A DNA stretch of 7,851 bases from an uncultured Spirochaetaceae bacterium (GTDB lineage: Bacteria > Spirochaetota > Spirochaetia > Treponematales > Treponemataceae): positions 1 through 7,851 of the forward strand of contig CADBRC010000205.1 of the NCBI GenBank assembly GCA_902796985.1, in the 5' to 3' direction. A program made the position numbers and the translations under genes. Shown in pieces: positions 1 to 6,308 of the stretch (the first letter of the stretch is position 1; each line of letters opens with the position of its first letter). Under the pieces are notes generated by a model. It was given only the letters and a program-made list of their open reading frames with translations. It was not told where the DNA came from and ran no database searches.

Positions 1-612
1 CAGAGCAAGATGCTGCAGGACGCGAACATGGCGATTTCTTCCATCGCATCCCAGACGAACCTGCTCGCCATGAACGCCGCCATCGAGGCAGCCCATGCGG
101 GCGAGGCGGGAAAGGGATTCGCGGTCGTCGCCGACGAGATCCGCAAGCTCTCCGAGACCTCGTCCGCCCAGTCCAAGACCATCGGAGACCAGCTGAACAA
201 GATAAAGGAGTCCATCGGGGATGTCGTCACCGCTTCCTCCGCGTCCAGCCGCTCCTTCTCCATCGTCTCCGAGAAGATAAAGGAGACCGACCAGCTGGTC
301 ATCCAGATAAAGGCCGCCATGGAGGAGCAGAACCACGGGTCTCGGCAGATCACCGAGGCCCTCAGGAGCATGAACGATTCTACCCAGGAGGTCAAGACCG
401 CCTCCGAGGAGATGTCCCGGGGCAACAAGCTCATCCTTGAGGAAGTGCATGAGCTGCAGGCCTCTTCTACGGCGATGAAGGACGGCATGAGCGAGATGTC
501 CTCCGGTGCCAAGAAGATAAGCGAGAGCGGCACGGCCCTCACCGACATATCCGCGCAGGTTCACAACGCCATCGGCAAGATTGGCGCGCAGATCGATCTG
601 TTCAAGGTGTAG
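1..612 (+). CDS. Methyl-accepting chemotaxis protein, C-terminal cytoplasmic part (5' partial)
   Basis: Reading frame 1 is open from the first base to a TAG at 610-612, so only the last 203 residues are seen and the sensor, membrane and HAMP parts lie to the left. The protein transmits ligand signals to the CheA/CheW array that controls flagellar rotation. The evidence is the signature hairpin tip near the start of the visible part ([20 protein letters not shown], then [20 protein letters not shown]), which matches the MCP signalling domain closely. It is followed by about 130 residues of heptad-like helix rich in Glu, Lys, Ser and Ala, as expected for the returning methylation helix of the coiled coil. 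The end (QIDLFKV) has no NWETF-type CheR-docking pentapeptide, so methylation would not depend on C-terminal tethering. The next gene starts 17 bases downstream on the same strand and may be co-transcribed. Ligand and subclass cannot be told from this fragment. Confidence 0.97.
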   Translation, partial: QSKMLQDANMAISSIASQTNLLAMNAAIEAAHAGEAGKGFAVVADEIRKLSETSSAQSKTIGDQLNKIKESIGDVVTASSASSRSFSIVSEKIKETDQLVIQIKAAMEEQNHGSRQITEALRSMNDSTQEVKTASEEMSRGNKLILEEVHELQASSTAMKDGMSEMSSGAKKISESGTALTDISAQVHNAIGKIGAQIDLFKV

Positions 613-620
613 TCCGTATA

Positions 621-625
621 GGAGG
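621..625 (+). promoter_or_regulatory. Shine-Dalgarno sequence fixing the lipoprotein start
   Basis: GGAGG sits four bases before the ATG at 630. An in-frame GTG at 627 is only one base from this motif, too close for normal initiation, so ATG 630 is preferred. The spacing is on the short side; pairing by the shifted run GGGG at 624-627 would be shorter still. Confidence 0.6.
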
Positions 626-629
626 GGTG

Positions 630-1535
630 ATGAGAACGATTTGCTTGATACTGGCTGTCCTCCTGCTTTGTACTTCCTGTACTGCCAGGCGGCAGGAAGG
701 AACGCAGAAACAGGAAAATTCCTCCGCACAGGAGCTGATACAGACGGACAGGGCTGACAGTTCTTCGTCGGAGGCAGCTGCCAGCTCCCAGGCGGAGAGT
801 GCCCCTGTCGCTGTCGTTCCGCCGCCCCCTGCCGAAGCAGCAGCAGCTGTTTCTACCCCCGTCCAGACTATCAGCAGTTTTGACGTGAAGCAGGCCCGCA
901 TCCAGCCTACGTGTTACCTTCCTGAGCGTGAATCCTTCCTGTCCTGCTCTTATTATGATTCCTGTGCCCTCTGTCTGGTCGGTTTCTCCCCGGACGGAAA
1001 GATTGCTTTCCTGAAGGAAGTGACTCTGGACGGGAAAGGCGGCACAGACCTGTCCTTCGTCGTGCAGGACCTTGTGAGCGACGAAATCCTCTGGGAGCTC
1101 AAGGCCCCCTCAGATGACGATTACACGCTCAGGCAGGATCTGCACAAGCGTTTCATAGCGGACTACGGGAGCCAGATAGACAAAAAGCTTTCTGAGTACG
1201 GCATCGTCATCTCGCCCTGCGAATACAAGAGCCTGCCCTACCGCGCGGACGGCCTTTCCCTGTCCGTGGCCATCGAGAGCCATGATACCGGCAAACTCAT
1301 GTATGACATGTTCAACGTGACCAGCTATTCCTGCATCGTGACAGATGGAAAGGGACGGAGCAAGAAAGTCATTGCGGACAGGGAGTTCATGGGGCCGGAG
1401 GCTTTCGCCTGCGGCTGCGTGAAAAGCCCGTATGAGGACAGGCTCGCCATCGTCGTAGTCGAGGCGACTTACGGCTTCGAGGGCTGCGACCTCCTCGTGC
1501 AGATTGCCGGCTGCGACCTGAAGAAAGGCTTCTAA
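630..1535 (+). CDS. Putative cysteine-rich lipoprotein, function unknown
   Basis: This encodes 301 residues that I do not recognise with certainty. The N-terminus is a lipoprotein signal peptide: Arg2, a hydrophobic run at residues 4-14, and a loose lipobox (LCTSC) with the lipidated Cys predicted at 17. Cys at -3 is atypical, but spirochaete lipoboxes tolerate such variation. Residues 18-80 are a low-complexity Gln/Glu/Ser/Ala/Pro linker containing a PPPP stretch, typical of a tether. Residues 90-301 form a predicted globular domain with a 'GFSPDGKIAFL' segment at 118-128, reminiscent of beta-propeller-like or DUF2259-type secreted proteins; that is only a weak resemblance. The domain has ten cysteines (95, 106, 112, 115, 197, 235, 261, 263, 286, 294), high for such a length and suggestive of disulphides in the periplasm or at the surface. 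The gene lies 17 bases after the chemotaxis receptor. A role in sensing is possible but unsupported by sequence. Confidence 0.8.
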   Translation: MRTICLILAVLLLCTSCTARRQEGTQKQENSSAQELIQTDRADSSSSEAAASSQAESAPVAVVPPPPAEAAAAVSTPVQTISSFDVKQARIQPTCYLPERESFLSCSYYDSCALCLVGFSPDGKIAFLKEVTLDGKGGTDLSFVVQDLVSDEILWELKAPSDDDYTLRQDLHKRFIADYGSQIDKKLSEYGIVISPCEYKSLPYRADGLSLSVAIESHDTGKLMYDMFNVTSYSCIVTDGKGRSKKVIADREFMGPEAFACGCVKSPYEDRLAIVVVEATYGFEGCDLLVQIAGCDLKKGF

Positions 1536-1537
1536 TC

Positions 1538-1564
1538 CGGCGAATTGCCGCCCGGGGCTTTTTT
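1538..1564 (+). terminator. Weak terminator-like element after the lipoprotein gene
   Basis: Three bases after the TAA, CGGC (1538-1541) and GCCG (1547-1550) can pair around a five-base loop. They are followed by a GC-rich CCCGGGGC and a run of six T (1559-1564). The T-run is eight bases from the stem, and the alternative stem nearer the T-run (GCC 1547-1549 with GGC 1556-1558) is only three pairs, so this is not a textbook intrinsic terminator. The position after the gene is what makes it plausible. Confidence 0.35.
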
Positions 1565-1591
1565 CGACTAGGATAATGGCAACTCGCACGA

Positions 1592-1768
1592 CCGACTGTT
1601 ATCGGGGTGTTGTACCGGCCGTTATCGGAGCACGTACCGGCCGTTATCGGAGCACGTACCGTCCGTTATCGGGACACGTACCGTCCGTTATCGGGACGCA
1701 TATCGGCCGGTATTCAAGTGCGTATCGGTCGGTATAGGGGGCTATATCGGCCGGTATAGGTGTGCCCT
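1592..1768. repeat. Array of eight tandem 22-base units between convergent genes
   Basis: Eight head-to-tail units with no spacers: 1592-1614 (23 bases), then 22-base units starting at 1615, 1637, 1659, 1681, 1703, 1725 and 1747. The core of units 2-5 is CCGGCCGTTATCGG or CCGTCCGTTATCGG followed by an eight-base tail ending in GTA or ATA. Units 2 and 3 are identical, and units 4 and 5 differ at two positions. Units 6-8 form a second subfamily with TCGGCCGGTAT (TCGGTCGGTAT in unit 7) and more divergent tails. The core contains CCG-TTAT-CGG, and the later units contain the near-palindrome TATCGGCCGGTA, so each unit could form a small hairpin or a symmetric protein site. The period is not a multiple of three and no supported gene runs through it, so it is not coding. 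The array fills more than half of the 315-base gap between the convergent lipoprotein and outer-membrane genes. Function unknown: minisatellite, transcription block or protein-binding array are all possible. Confidence 0.9.
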
Positions 1769-1783
1769 CTTCCTTTCTAAGGT

Positions 1784-1810
1784 ACATCGCTGCGCACCTG
1801 TTTGCGATGT
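1784..1810. other. Seven-base-pair stem-loop downstream of the outer-membrane gene
   Basis: ACATCGC (1784-1790) pairs perfectly with GCGATGT (1804-1810) around a 13-base loop that itself contains the palindrome TGCGCA. Next to it, CCTT (1772-1775) can pair with AAGG (1779-1782). It lies about 40 bases beyond the stop of the minus-strand gene and could end or protect that transcript, but neither side has a T-run. Confidence 0.4.
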
Positions 1811-1850
1811 GTGTATCGACCGATTCCATCTTTATGGCTTAGAACCTAGC

Positions 1851-3242
1851 TCAGAACGAGAACTTTGCCCCGAGGGTAACACAGCTGAGATCTTCGTATG
1901 CACCATAAGTCCCCGGCTCGTCTTCGTCGGGGCCGGGGCGGAAGAAATTCGCCCCGATGCTGAAAGTCAGCTGGTCGGTCGCATTGTAGCTGATGGAAGG
2001 CTGTACGACGAAGGAGAAGTCGTTCAGCTCCATCATCCCTGCAAGACCGACCTCCAGGTTGCCCCCCAGGAAGGTCTTGCTTATGTTGAGCGTCGCCTGA
2101 TGGATGTAGCTTTTCCTGTCAACATTTTTCTTCTTGTCCGTGACGGTATCGCCGTAGTACTGGCCGGTAATCGTCCAGTCTCCGGCAATGAAGTCCAGCC
2201 CTGCAAGAAAGCGTATTTCGTTCATCTGCACGTAGGGATCATCCTGTCCAGCAACGAGCTGGGTGACGGCATCAGTGGCAAAGAACCGCCCGGGGAAGAA
2301 AGCCGCCTCTGCCCGTGCAACAAGGGGGCCGATGGGAATCGATGTGTCTGCTCCGACCATCCCCATCCGTTTGTATTGGCCTGACAGGGCAATTTCTGAC
2401 GGCAGTCCGTATTTATTTACCTTGCTTATGGCGTAGCTGATTATGGGCTCATCGTCCCAGCCCCAGAATCCGTAGAGGGAGAAGTCCGCGAAAGGTGTGT
2501 AGGCGGAGACGCGCCCCGCATATTCGGCGTTCTTCAGGTTCGTTTCGGGCTTGTCGATGTCGTCCTGTGAAAAATCACGTATCTTTATGCTGAGTGTTTT
2601 TCCCATAAGTTCCGTCGTTACCGCAGAGGGCATTATCAGGCTCCGTATGGGGTTCTTTTTTTCGAGGGGCAGGACGCTGGGCGTAAAGATGGGAATCCAG
2701 TATGCGTCTGCGCTGAGCATCGTCCCGTTGTAGGACAGGCGCACGGCATCTATGCCGATCCTGCTGTCCGAGTAGTCGGAGGAGAAAAGCCTGCTCTCAT
2801 CCTTGGGACAGAGTACGTCGGCGACCTGTATGCCGTCTGCTGCTCCCCAGGCGTTTATCTGCCGGCCTGCGCGGAGCGACCAGAAGCCTCCGTCGTAGTC
2901 ATACCAGCCTTCCTTGAGCTTGAAGTAGAAGTGGTGTTCATCAGCGTCCTGATCCAGCGCAATCCCGGAGCTGCCCGCGCCGACGGCATCGTAAAGCAGT
3001 CCGCAGTCCGCGAATGCCGAATGCTTGTCCTGCGAAGCCTCCAGCTTGAATTCTGCGCTGGCTTCGCTTTGCAGCAGCTCCCACCTCCTGTCATCCTCCT
3101 TTTTCTCGGCGGTAGGGATGGCAACGGCGGCCTTTGTCTCCAGTATGGTGGACAAATCCAGATCAAGGGCGGAAGCAGGGAGTGGCAGAAGCCCGGGCAG
3201 GACAAACAATATAAAATTGCACAAACATCCGGGCTTTTTCAT
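1851..3242 (-). CDS. Probable outer-membrane beta-barrel protein with signal peptide (DUF1302-like)
   Basis: The 463-residue precursor has a Sec signal peptide: Lys2-Lys3, a hydrophobic core at residues 7-21, and an ASA|LD cleavage site after about residue 25. There is no lipobox, so it should be released and inserted in the outer membrane. After a charged region at about 45-60, the rest alternates polar and hydrophobic residues with many aromatics and Gly, as in amphipathic beta strands, and it ends in Phe (GAKFSF), the usual C-terminal signal for BAM-mediated insertion. A segment at 126-148 (GRQINAWGAADG, then a VLCPKD stretch) resembles the GRQ..WG region of DUF1302-type putative barrel proteins; this family link is from memory and tentative. 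The ATG is one base after the upstream stop (TAACATG) and its GGAGG lies inside the upstream gene, so translation is probably coupled to the threonine-synthase homologue. It could be a porin or substrate-specific channel, but the cargo is unknown. Confidence 0.75.
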   Translation of the reverse strand: MKKPGCLCNFILFVLPGLLPLPASALDLDLSTILETKAAVAIPTAEKKEDDRRWELLQSEASAEFKLEASQDKHSAFADCGLLYDAVGAGSSGIALDQDADEHHFYFKLKEGWYDYDGGFWSLRAGRQINAWGAADGIQVADVLCPKDESRLFSSDYSDSRIGIDAVRLSYNGTMLSADAYWIPIFTPSVLPLEKKNPIRSLIMPSAVTTELMGKTLSIKIRDFSQDDIDKPETNLKNAEYAGRVSAYTPFADFSLYGFWGWDDEPIISYAISKVNKYGLPSEIALSGQYKRMGMVGADTSIPIGPLVARAEAAFFPGRFFATDAVTQLVAGQDDPYVQMNEIRFLAGLDFIAGDWTITGQYYGDTVTDKKKNVDRKSYIHQATLNISKTFLGGNLEVGLAGMMELNDFSFVVQPSISYNATDQLTFSIGANFFRPGPDEDEPGTYGAYEDLSCVTLGAKFSF

Positions 3243-3243
3243 G

Positions 3244-4572
3244 TTAGAATATCCTCCGCAGGTTCAGGGAGTTGATGACCGACAGCACGTGGGCTGTGTC
3301 GTCCCTGCTGATGGCGGGCTTCCCCGTCGATATGCCCGTGAAGGCCTCCTTTATGGAGTCCGGCTGGGGCGGGATTTCCCCGATGTTGTGGCGTATGAAG
3401 GCCTCGTCCAGGCTCGGCGAATCGCGTGCGATGAGCACGACCGTTCCGTCATCGTTCTCGATGGTTTCCTTCCGCCGTATCGCTGCTGCATAGGCCGAGC
3501 TCGTCTCATGGTCGGCAAAGACCTTGTACTTGACGAACAGTTCCCGGCAGGCATCCTCTGCCCCTTCCTTGCTCACGTCGGCAGGGTAGACAAAGTTCCT
3601 GAGCATCAGGGATCCGAGACGGAAGGTGTTCTCCAGCCTCTCCAGATTGGAGGGATCGGACGGGTCTATGGGGTCGCGCTTGTCCAGCGGGACCATGCTG
3701 TCCATCACAATTGCGTTGCCCCGCGCATCGGTCTTCAGGTTGGGCGTTGACGGCAGGATGAAGCCGTTGACCGGCAGGGCGAGCTGCCAGCTGAGGAGCC
3801 CGGAGACAATGTTGCCGTAGTTGCCCGCTGCCATCGCGTAGAAGATGTCGCCGGGGACCTTCTTCTTTATCCGGGAGAAGGCAAACGTATAGAAGAATGC
3901 CTGCGGCAGCAGGCGGCCTATGTTGGCGGTGTTTGCGAGGGTCAGGTGATATTTTTCCACCAGCTCGCGGTCCTTGAAGAGCTTCCGCACGATGTCGTTG
4001 CAGTCCTGCTGCGTTCCGTCCACCTCAATCGGGTAGATTCCGCCTCCGTTCCAGACAAAGTCGCTCTCTTTCAGTCCCCGGAGCTTGCCCTTGGGGGCCA
4101 GGAGGACGGATTTGACCAGCTCCTTGCCCCGCATCGCATGGGCCAGGCATGCCCCCAGCTCGCCGGATGTCGCGGTCAGCAGTATCGCCTTCTCCCCCTC
4201 CATGCGGAGCAGGGTCTCCATTGCGGAAATAAGGTAGGATACGCCGAAGTCGCGGAAAGTTCCCGTCGGCCCCTTGTCCAGCTCCATTATGAAAAGCTTG
4301 TCGTCCAGCTGCCGTACCGCCGGCTCGAAGGTGAAGGCGCTCGTAGCGATGGCCTCACAGATTATCGGGCTGAACTCCGTATTTATCAAGGCTGAAGTCA
4401 GGGTTCCCGCCAGGTTGGCGAAGGATGTCGTCTCGTCCGCATAGAGAATCCACTTGCGCAGGTCCTCGCTCTTGTAGGGGACGTACAGGCCTCCGTCTTT
4501 GGGAAGGCTGTCCAGAATCGCGCTTTTGAATCCAACTATATTATTGCTGTCTCTGGTGCTTACGAACTGCAT
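3244..4572 (-). CDS. thrC: Threonine-synthase-family protein lacking the catalytic PLP lysine
   Basis: The family makes threonine from O-phosphohomoserine with PLP. The 442 residues compare with 428 in E. coli ThrC. Motifs in order: an N-terminal S-x-R segment with a 'DGGLYVP' stretch (26-32); the PLP-lysine region at 97-110, here ELDKGPTGTFRDFG against ELFHGPTLAFKDFG in E. coli; TATSGELGA at 133-141 (TATSGDTGA in E. coli); LANTANIGRLLPQ at 212-224 (SANSINISRLLAQ); the phosphate-loop AAGNYGN at 248-254; and ADHETSSAYAAA at 353-364. The striking departure is Arg107, coded CGC at 4254-4252, exactly where the Schiff-base lysine (E. coli Lys107) should be. A lysine occurs at 100, where E. coli has His, and could conceivably substitute. 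No frameshift or stop interrupts the gene, and the other motifs are kept, so this looks like an altered or non-catalytic protein rather than recent decay. The symbol indicates family only. It is co-directional with the barrel gene that follows. Confidence 0.9.
   Translation of the reverse strand: MQFVSTRDSNNIVGFKSAILDSLPKDGGLYVPYKSEDLRKWILYADETTSFANLAGTLTSALINTEFSPIICEAIATSAFTFEPAVRQLDDKLFIMELDKGPTGTFRDFGVSYLISAMETLLRMEGEKAILLTATSGELGACLAHAMRGKELVKSVLLAPKGKLRGLKESDFVWNGGGIYPIEVDGTQQDCNDIVRKLFKDRELVEKYHLTLANTANIGRLLPQAFFYTFAFSRIKKKVPGDIFYAMAAGNYGNIVSGLLSWQLALPVNGFILPSTPNLKTDARGNAIVMDSMVPLDKRDPIDPSDPSNLERLENTFRLGSLMLRNFVYPADVSKEGAEDACRELFVKYKVFADHETSSAYAAAIRRKETIENDDGTVVLIARDSPSLDEAFIRHNIGEIPPQPDSIKEAFTGISTGKPAISRDDTAHVLSVINSLNLRRIF
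3253..3257 (-). promoter_or_regulatory. Ribosome binding site inside the end of the upstream gene
   Basis: On the minus strand GGAGG precedes the ATG at 3242 by ten bases, lying within the last codons of the threonine-synthase homologue. The stop of that gene (3246-3244) falls between this site and the new start, an arrangement typical of coupled re-initiation. Confidence 0.65.
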
Positions 4573-4581
4573 GGTAACCCT

Positions 4582-4587
4582 AGTATA
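4582..4587 (-). promoter_or_regulatory. -10 hexamer (TATACT) next to the threonine-synthase-family start
   Basis: On the minus strand TATACT ends nine bases before the ATG at 4572. With normal spacing transcription would begin about 4575, leaving a leader of only a few bases and excluding the weak AGGG at 4581-4578 from the mRNA. No good -35 stands 17 bases upstream (TGGAAT there). Confidence 0.45.
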
Positions 4588-4647
4588 TCATAAATTGTCC
4601 TGTTATTCCAGTGAAATTCAGGACTAGCCCTCTCGCGGAACTTGTGT

Positions 4648-4653
4648 TATAAT
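4648..4653 (+). promoter_or_regulatory. Consensus -10 hexamer (TATAAT) immediately before deoD
   Basis: TATAAT ends six bases before the deoD ATG at 4660, so the expected transcription start is at or beside the A of the start codon. There is no GGAGG-like motif between the hexamer and the ATG (AAAGA only). A leaderless mRNA is therefore a reasonable reading. No convincing -35 is seen 17 bases upstream (TAGCCC). Confidence 0.5.
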
Positions 4654-4659
4654 TAAAGA

Positions 4660-5361
4660 ATGAGTACGCATATCAATGCCCCGGACGGGGCCATCGCGGA
4701 AGCCGTGCTGCTGCCCGGCGACCCGCTCAGGGCGAAGTTCATCGCCGAAAACTTCCTGACTGACGCGAAGTGCTATAACGAGGTTCGCGGCATGTTCGGC
4801 TATACCGGTACATATAATGGAAAGAAAGTCTCCGTTCAGGGGACGGGAATGGGGCAGCCCTCCCTTTCCATCTACGTCAATGAGCTTTTCCGCTTCTATA
4901 ACGTCCAGAAGGCTATCCGCGTCGGTACCTGCGGGGCTATCCAGAAAGACATTGCCCTGCGCGAGGTGCTTCTTGCCGAGGCCGCCTGCTCGGATTCTGC
5001 GCTCAACACGATGAGGTTCGGCGGCATGCACTTCGCCCCGGCGGCGGACTTCGGCCTGCTCAAGACTGCTTACGATGAGGCCGGGACGATGGGCTTGAGC
5101 CGTAAGGTGGGCCTCTGCGTGTCCAGCGACAATTTCTATGACGACAAAGCTAACTGGAAGCTCTGGAGCGAGTACGGGGTCCTGGGCATGGAAATGGAGG
5201 CAGCCGAGCTGTACACGCTGGCTGCCAAGTTCCACCGCAAGGCTCTGGCCATCCTGACCGTCAGCGACCACATCCTGCTTGGCGGTGAGACGACGGCGGA
5301 GGAGCGGCAGAAGACCTTCACTAACATGATAGAGCTTGCACTGCGGACGATTACCGCATAA
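4660..5361 (+). CDS. deoD: Purine nucleoside phosphorylase, DeoD type
   Basis: This enzyme splits purine (deoxy)ribonucleosides with phosphate into free base and (deoxy)ribose-1-phosphate in cytoplasmic purine salvage; DeoD-type enzymes are hexamers. The 233 residues match the E. coli protein (239) along the whole length: STHINA at the N-terminus with the His that reaches the neighbouring active site, [13 protein letters not shown] with Gly20 and Arg24 for phosphate, Arg43 in [21 protein letters not shown] at 61-68, IRVGTCGAI with Arg87, MEMEAAE with Glu178-Met179-Glu180 for ribose, and TVSDH with Asp203 plus Arg216 for base protonation. Position 90 is Thr where E. coli has Ser, a conservative change at a phosphate contact. 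The start at 4660 is fixed by this N-terminal match, even though no ribosome binding site precedes it. The nucleotidyltransferase gene follows after 25 bases. Confidence 0.97.
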   Translation: MSTHINAPDGAIAEAVLLPGDPLRAKFIAENFLTDAKCYNEVRGMFGYTGTYNGKKVSVQGTGMGQPSLSIYVNELFRFYNVQKAIRVGTCGAIQKDIALREVLLAEAACSDSALNTMRFGGMHFAPAADFGLLKTAYDEAGTMGLSRKVGLCVSSDNFYDDKANWKLWSEYGVLGMEMEAAELYTLAAKFHRKALAILTVSDHILLGGETTAEERQKTFTNMIELALRTITA

Positions 5362-5386
5362 AATAATCAAGAAGAGAGAGAGTTAT

Positions 5387-6295
5387 ATGAAACCCACGCT
5401 TTTGGTTCTGGCTGCCGGGATGGGCAGCCGCTATGGGGGGGTCAAGCAGATTGACTCCGTTGGATTGCACGGCGAGTGCCTTTTGGACTATTCTGCCTTT
5501 GATGCCGCACGGAGCGGATTCGGCAAGGTCGTCTTCGTCATCCGCAAGGACATAGAGAAGGACTTCCGCGAGAGGCTCTTTGACCGTGTTGCCCGCAACT
5601 TTGACGCGGAGTATGTCTTCCAGTCCCTGGATTCCCTGCTTTCGGCGGAGGAGCAGGCCAGGGCCGCCCAGCGGACCAAGCCCTGGGGCACGATTCACGC
5701 CGTCCTGTGCGCGGAGGAAAAGCTGACAGCCCCCTTCGCGGTCATCAACAGCGACGACTACTACGGGCGCGAAGCATTCAAGACGCTCGGGGACTACCTT
5801 ACTGCACTGCCGGAGGGCAGCACCGAACACGCGATGGTCGGATATGTCCTCGGCAACACGATGAGCAAGAGCGGGTCGGTCAGTCGGGGCGTGGCTGAGG
5901 TTGCGGACGGCTACCTGAAATCGATTACCGAGAATACCAAGATAAGCTATAAGGACGGGGGCATCGTCAGTGAGCTGGACGGTAAGGAGATAGTGATGAC
6001 CGGCAAAGAGTGGGTCAGCATGAACCTCTTCGGCTTCGGTACGTCCGCTTTCGCCGAGTTCCACGCCTACTGGGACAACTTCAAGAAAAGCTCGCTCGGC
6101 GAGCCCAAGACCGAGGCCCTGCTTCCCGTCGCTGCGAGCGACATCATCAGGGACGGCAAGGGCAGCATAAAGTTCTTCACATCCAGCGAAAAGTGGTTCG
6201 GCATGACCTATCCCCAGGACCGCGAGATAGTCAAGTCCGAGATTGCCGCCAAGGTCTCTTCCGGCTACTACCCGGAAAAGCTCTGGGAAAAGTAA
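5387..6295 (+). CDS. Sugar nucleotidyltransferase family protein, substrate unknown
   Basis: The 302 residues begin with the Rossmann-like nucleotidyltransferase signature LVLAAGMGSRYGGVKQ (residues 5-20), in which the G-x-G-x-R and Lys bind the nucleoside triphosphate. NSDDYYG at about 121-127 supplies the metal-binding acidic residues. A KPWGTIHAV segment precedes it, as in glucose-1-phosphate-thymidylyltransferase-like folds. The enzyme presumably joins an NTP and a sugar or other phosphate to give an activated donor; neither substrate can be read from the sequence. I recall similar stand-alone proteins annotated only as nucleotidyltransferase in Bacteroidetes and spirochaetes. The C-terminal third is less typical and may define the acceptor. 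An open frame extends upstream to 5336 into deoD, but the conserved MKPTLLVLAAG start and a purine-rich GAGAGAG at about 5374-5380 favour ATG 5387. manA starts 13 bases after the stop, suggesting linked sugar-phosphate metabolism. Confidence 0.88.
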   Translation: MKPTLLVLAAGMGSRYGGVKQIDSVGLHGECLLDYSAFDAARSGFGKVVFVIRKDIEKDFRERLFDRVARNFDAEYVFQSLDSLLSAEEQARAAQRTKPWGTIHAVLCAEEKLTAPFAVINSDDYYGREAFKTLGDYLTALPEGSTEHAMVGYVLGNTMSKSGSVSRGVAEVADGYLKSITENTKISYKDGGIVSELDGKEIVMTGKEWVSMNLFGFGTSAFAEFHAYWDNFKKSSLGEPKTEALLPVAASDIIRDGKGSIKFFTSSEKWFGMTYPQDREIVKSEIAAKVSSGYYPEKLWEK

Positions 6296-6308
6296 GGGGG
6301 GCCTGCGT

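Noticed and set aside
1592..1768. CRISPR-like repeats
   Set aside because: The units abut directly with no unique spacers, are only 22 bases long, and no cas gene is nearby. It is a tandem array.
1644..1829. Small minus-strand open frame across the tandem array
   Set aside because: The repeat period of 22 breaks any reading-frame periodicity, there is no ribosome binding site, and the frame just happens to escape stops.
1809..2384. Plus-strand open frame (191 codons) opposite the end of the barrel gene
   Set aside because: The minus strand here encodes the C-terminal strands and final Phe of a convincing outer-membrane protein; the plus frame has no ribosome binding site or known motif.
3025..3750. 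Plus-strand open frame (241 codons) across the junction of the two minus-strand genes
   Set aside because: It spans two recognised genes on the opposite strand, including the signal peptide and the C-terminus of the threonine-synthase homologue, and its translation looks non-protein-like.
3244..4572. Calling the threonine-synthase homologue a pseudogene
   Set aside because: The frame is intact at full length with conserved motifs outside the lysine, and it is tightly coupled to the next gene. Loss of one catalytic residue alone does not show decay.
4624..5370. Antisense open frame (248 codons) over deoD
   Set aside because: deoD is identified along its full length on the plus strand; the antisense product shows no recognisable motif or start signal.
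5336..5386. Upstream-extended start of the nucleotidyltransferase, overlapping deoD
   Set aside because: The extension adds residues with no family match. The conserved N-terminus begins at ATG 5387.
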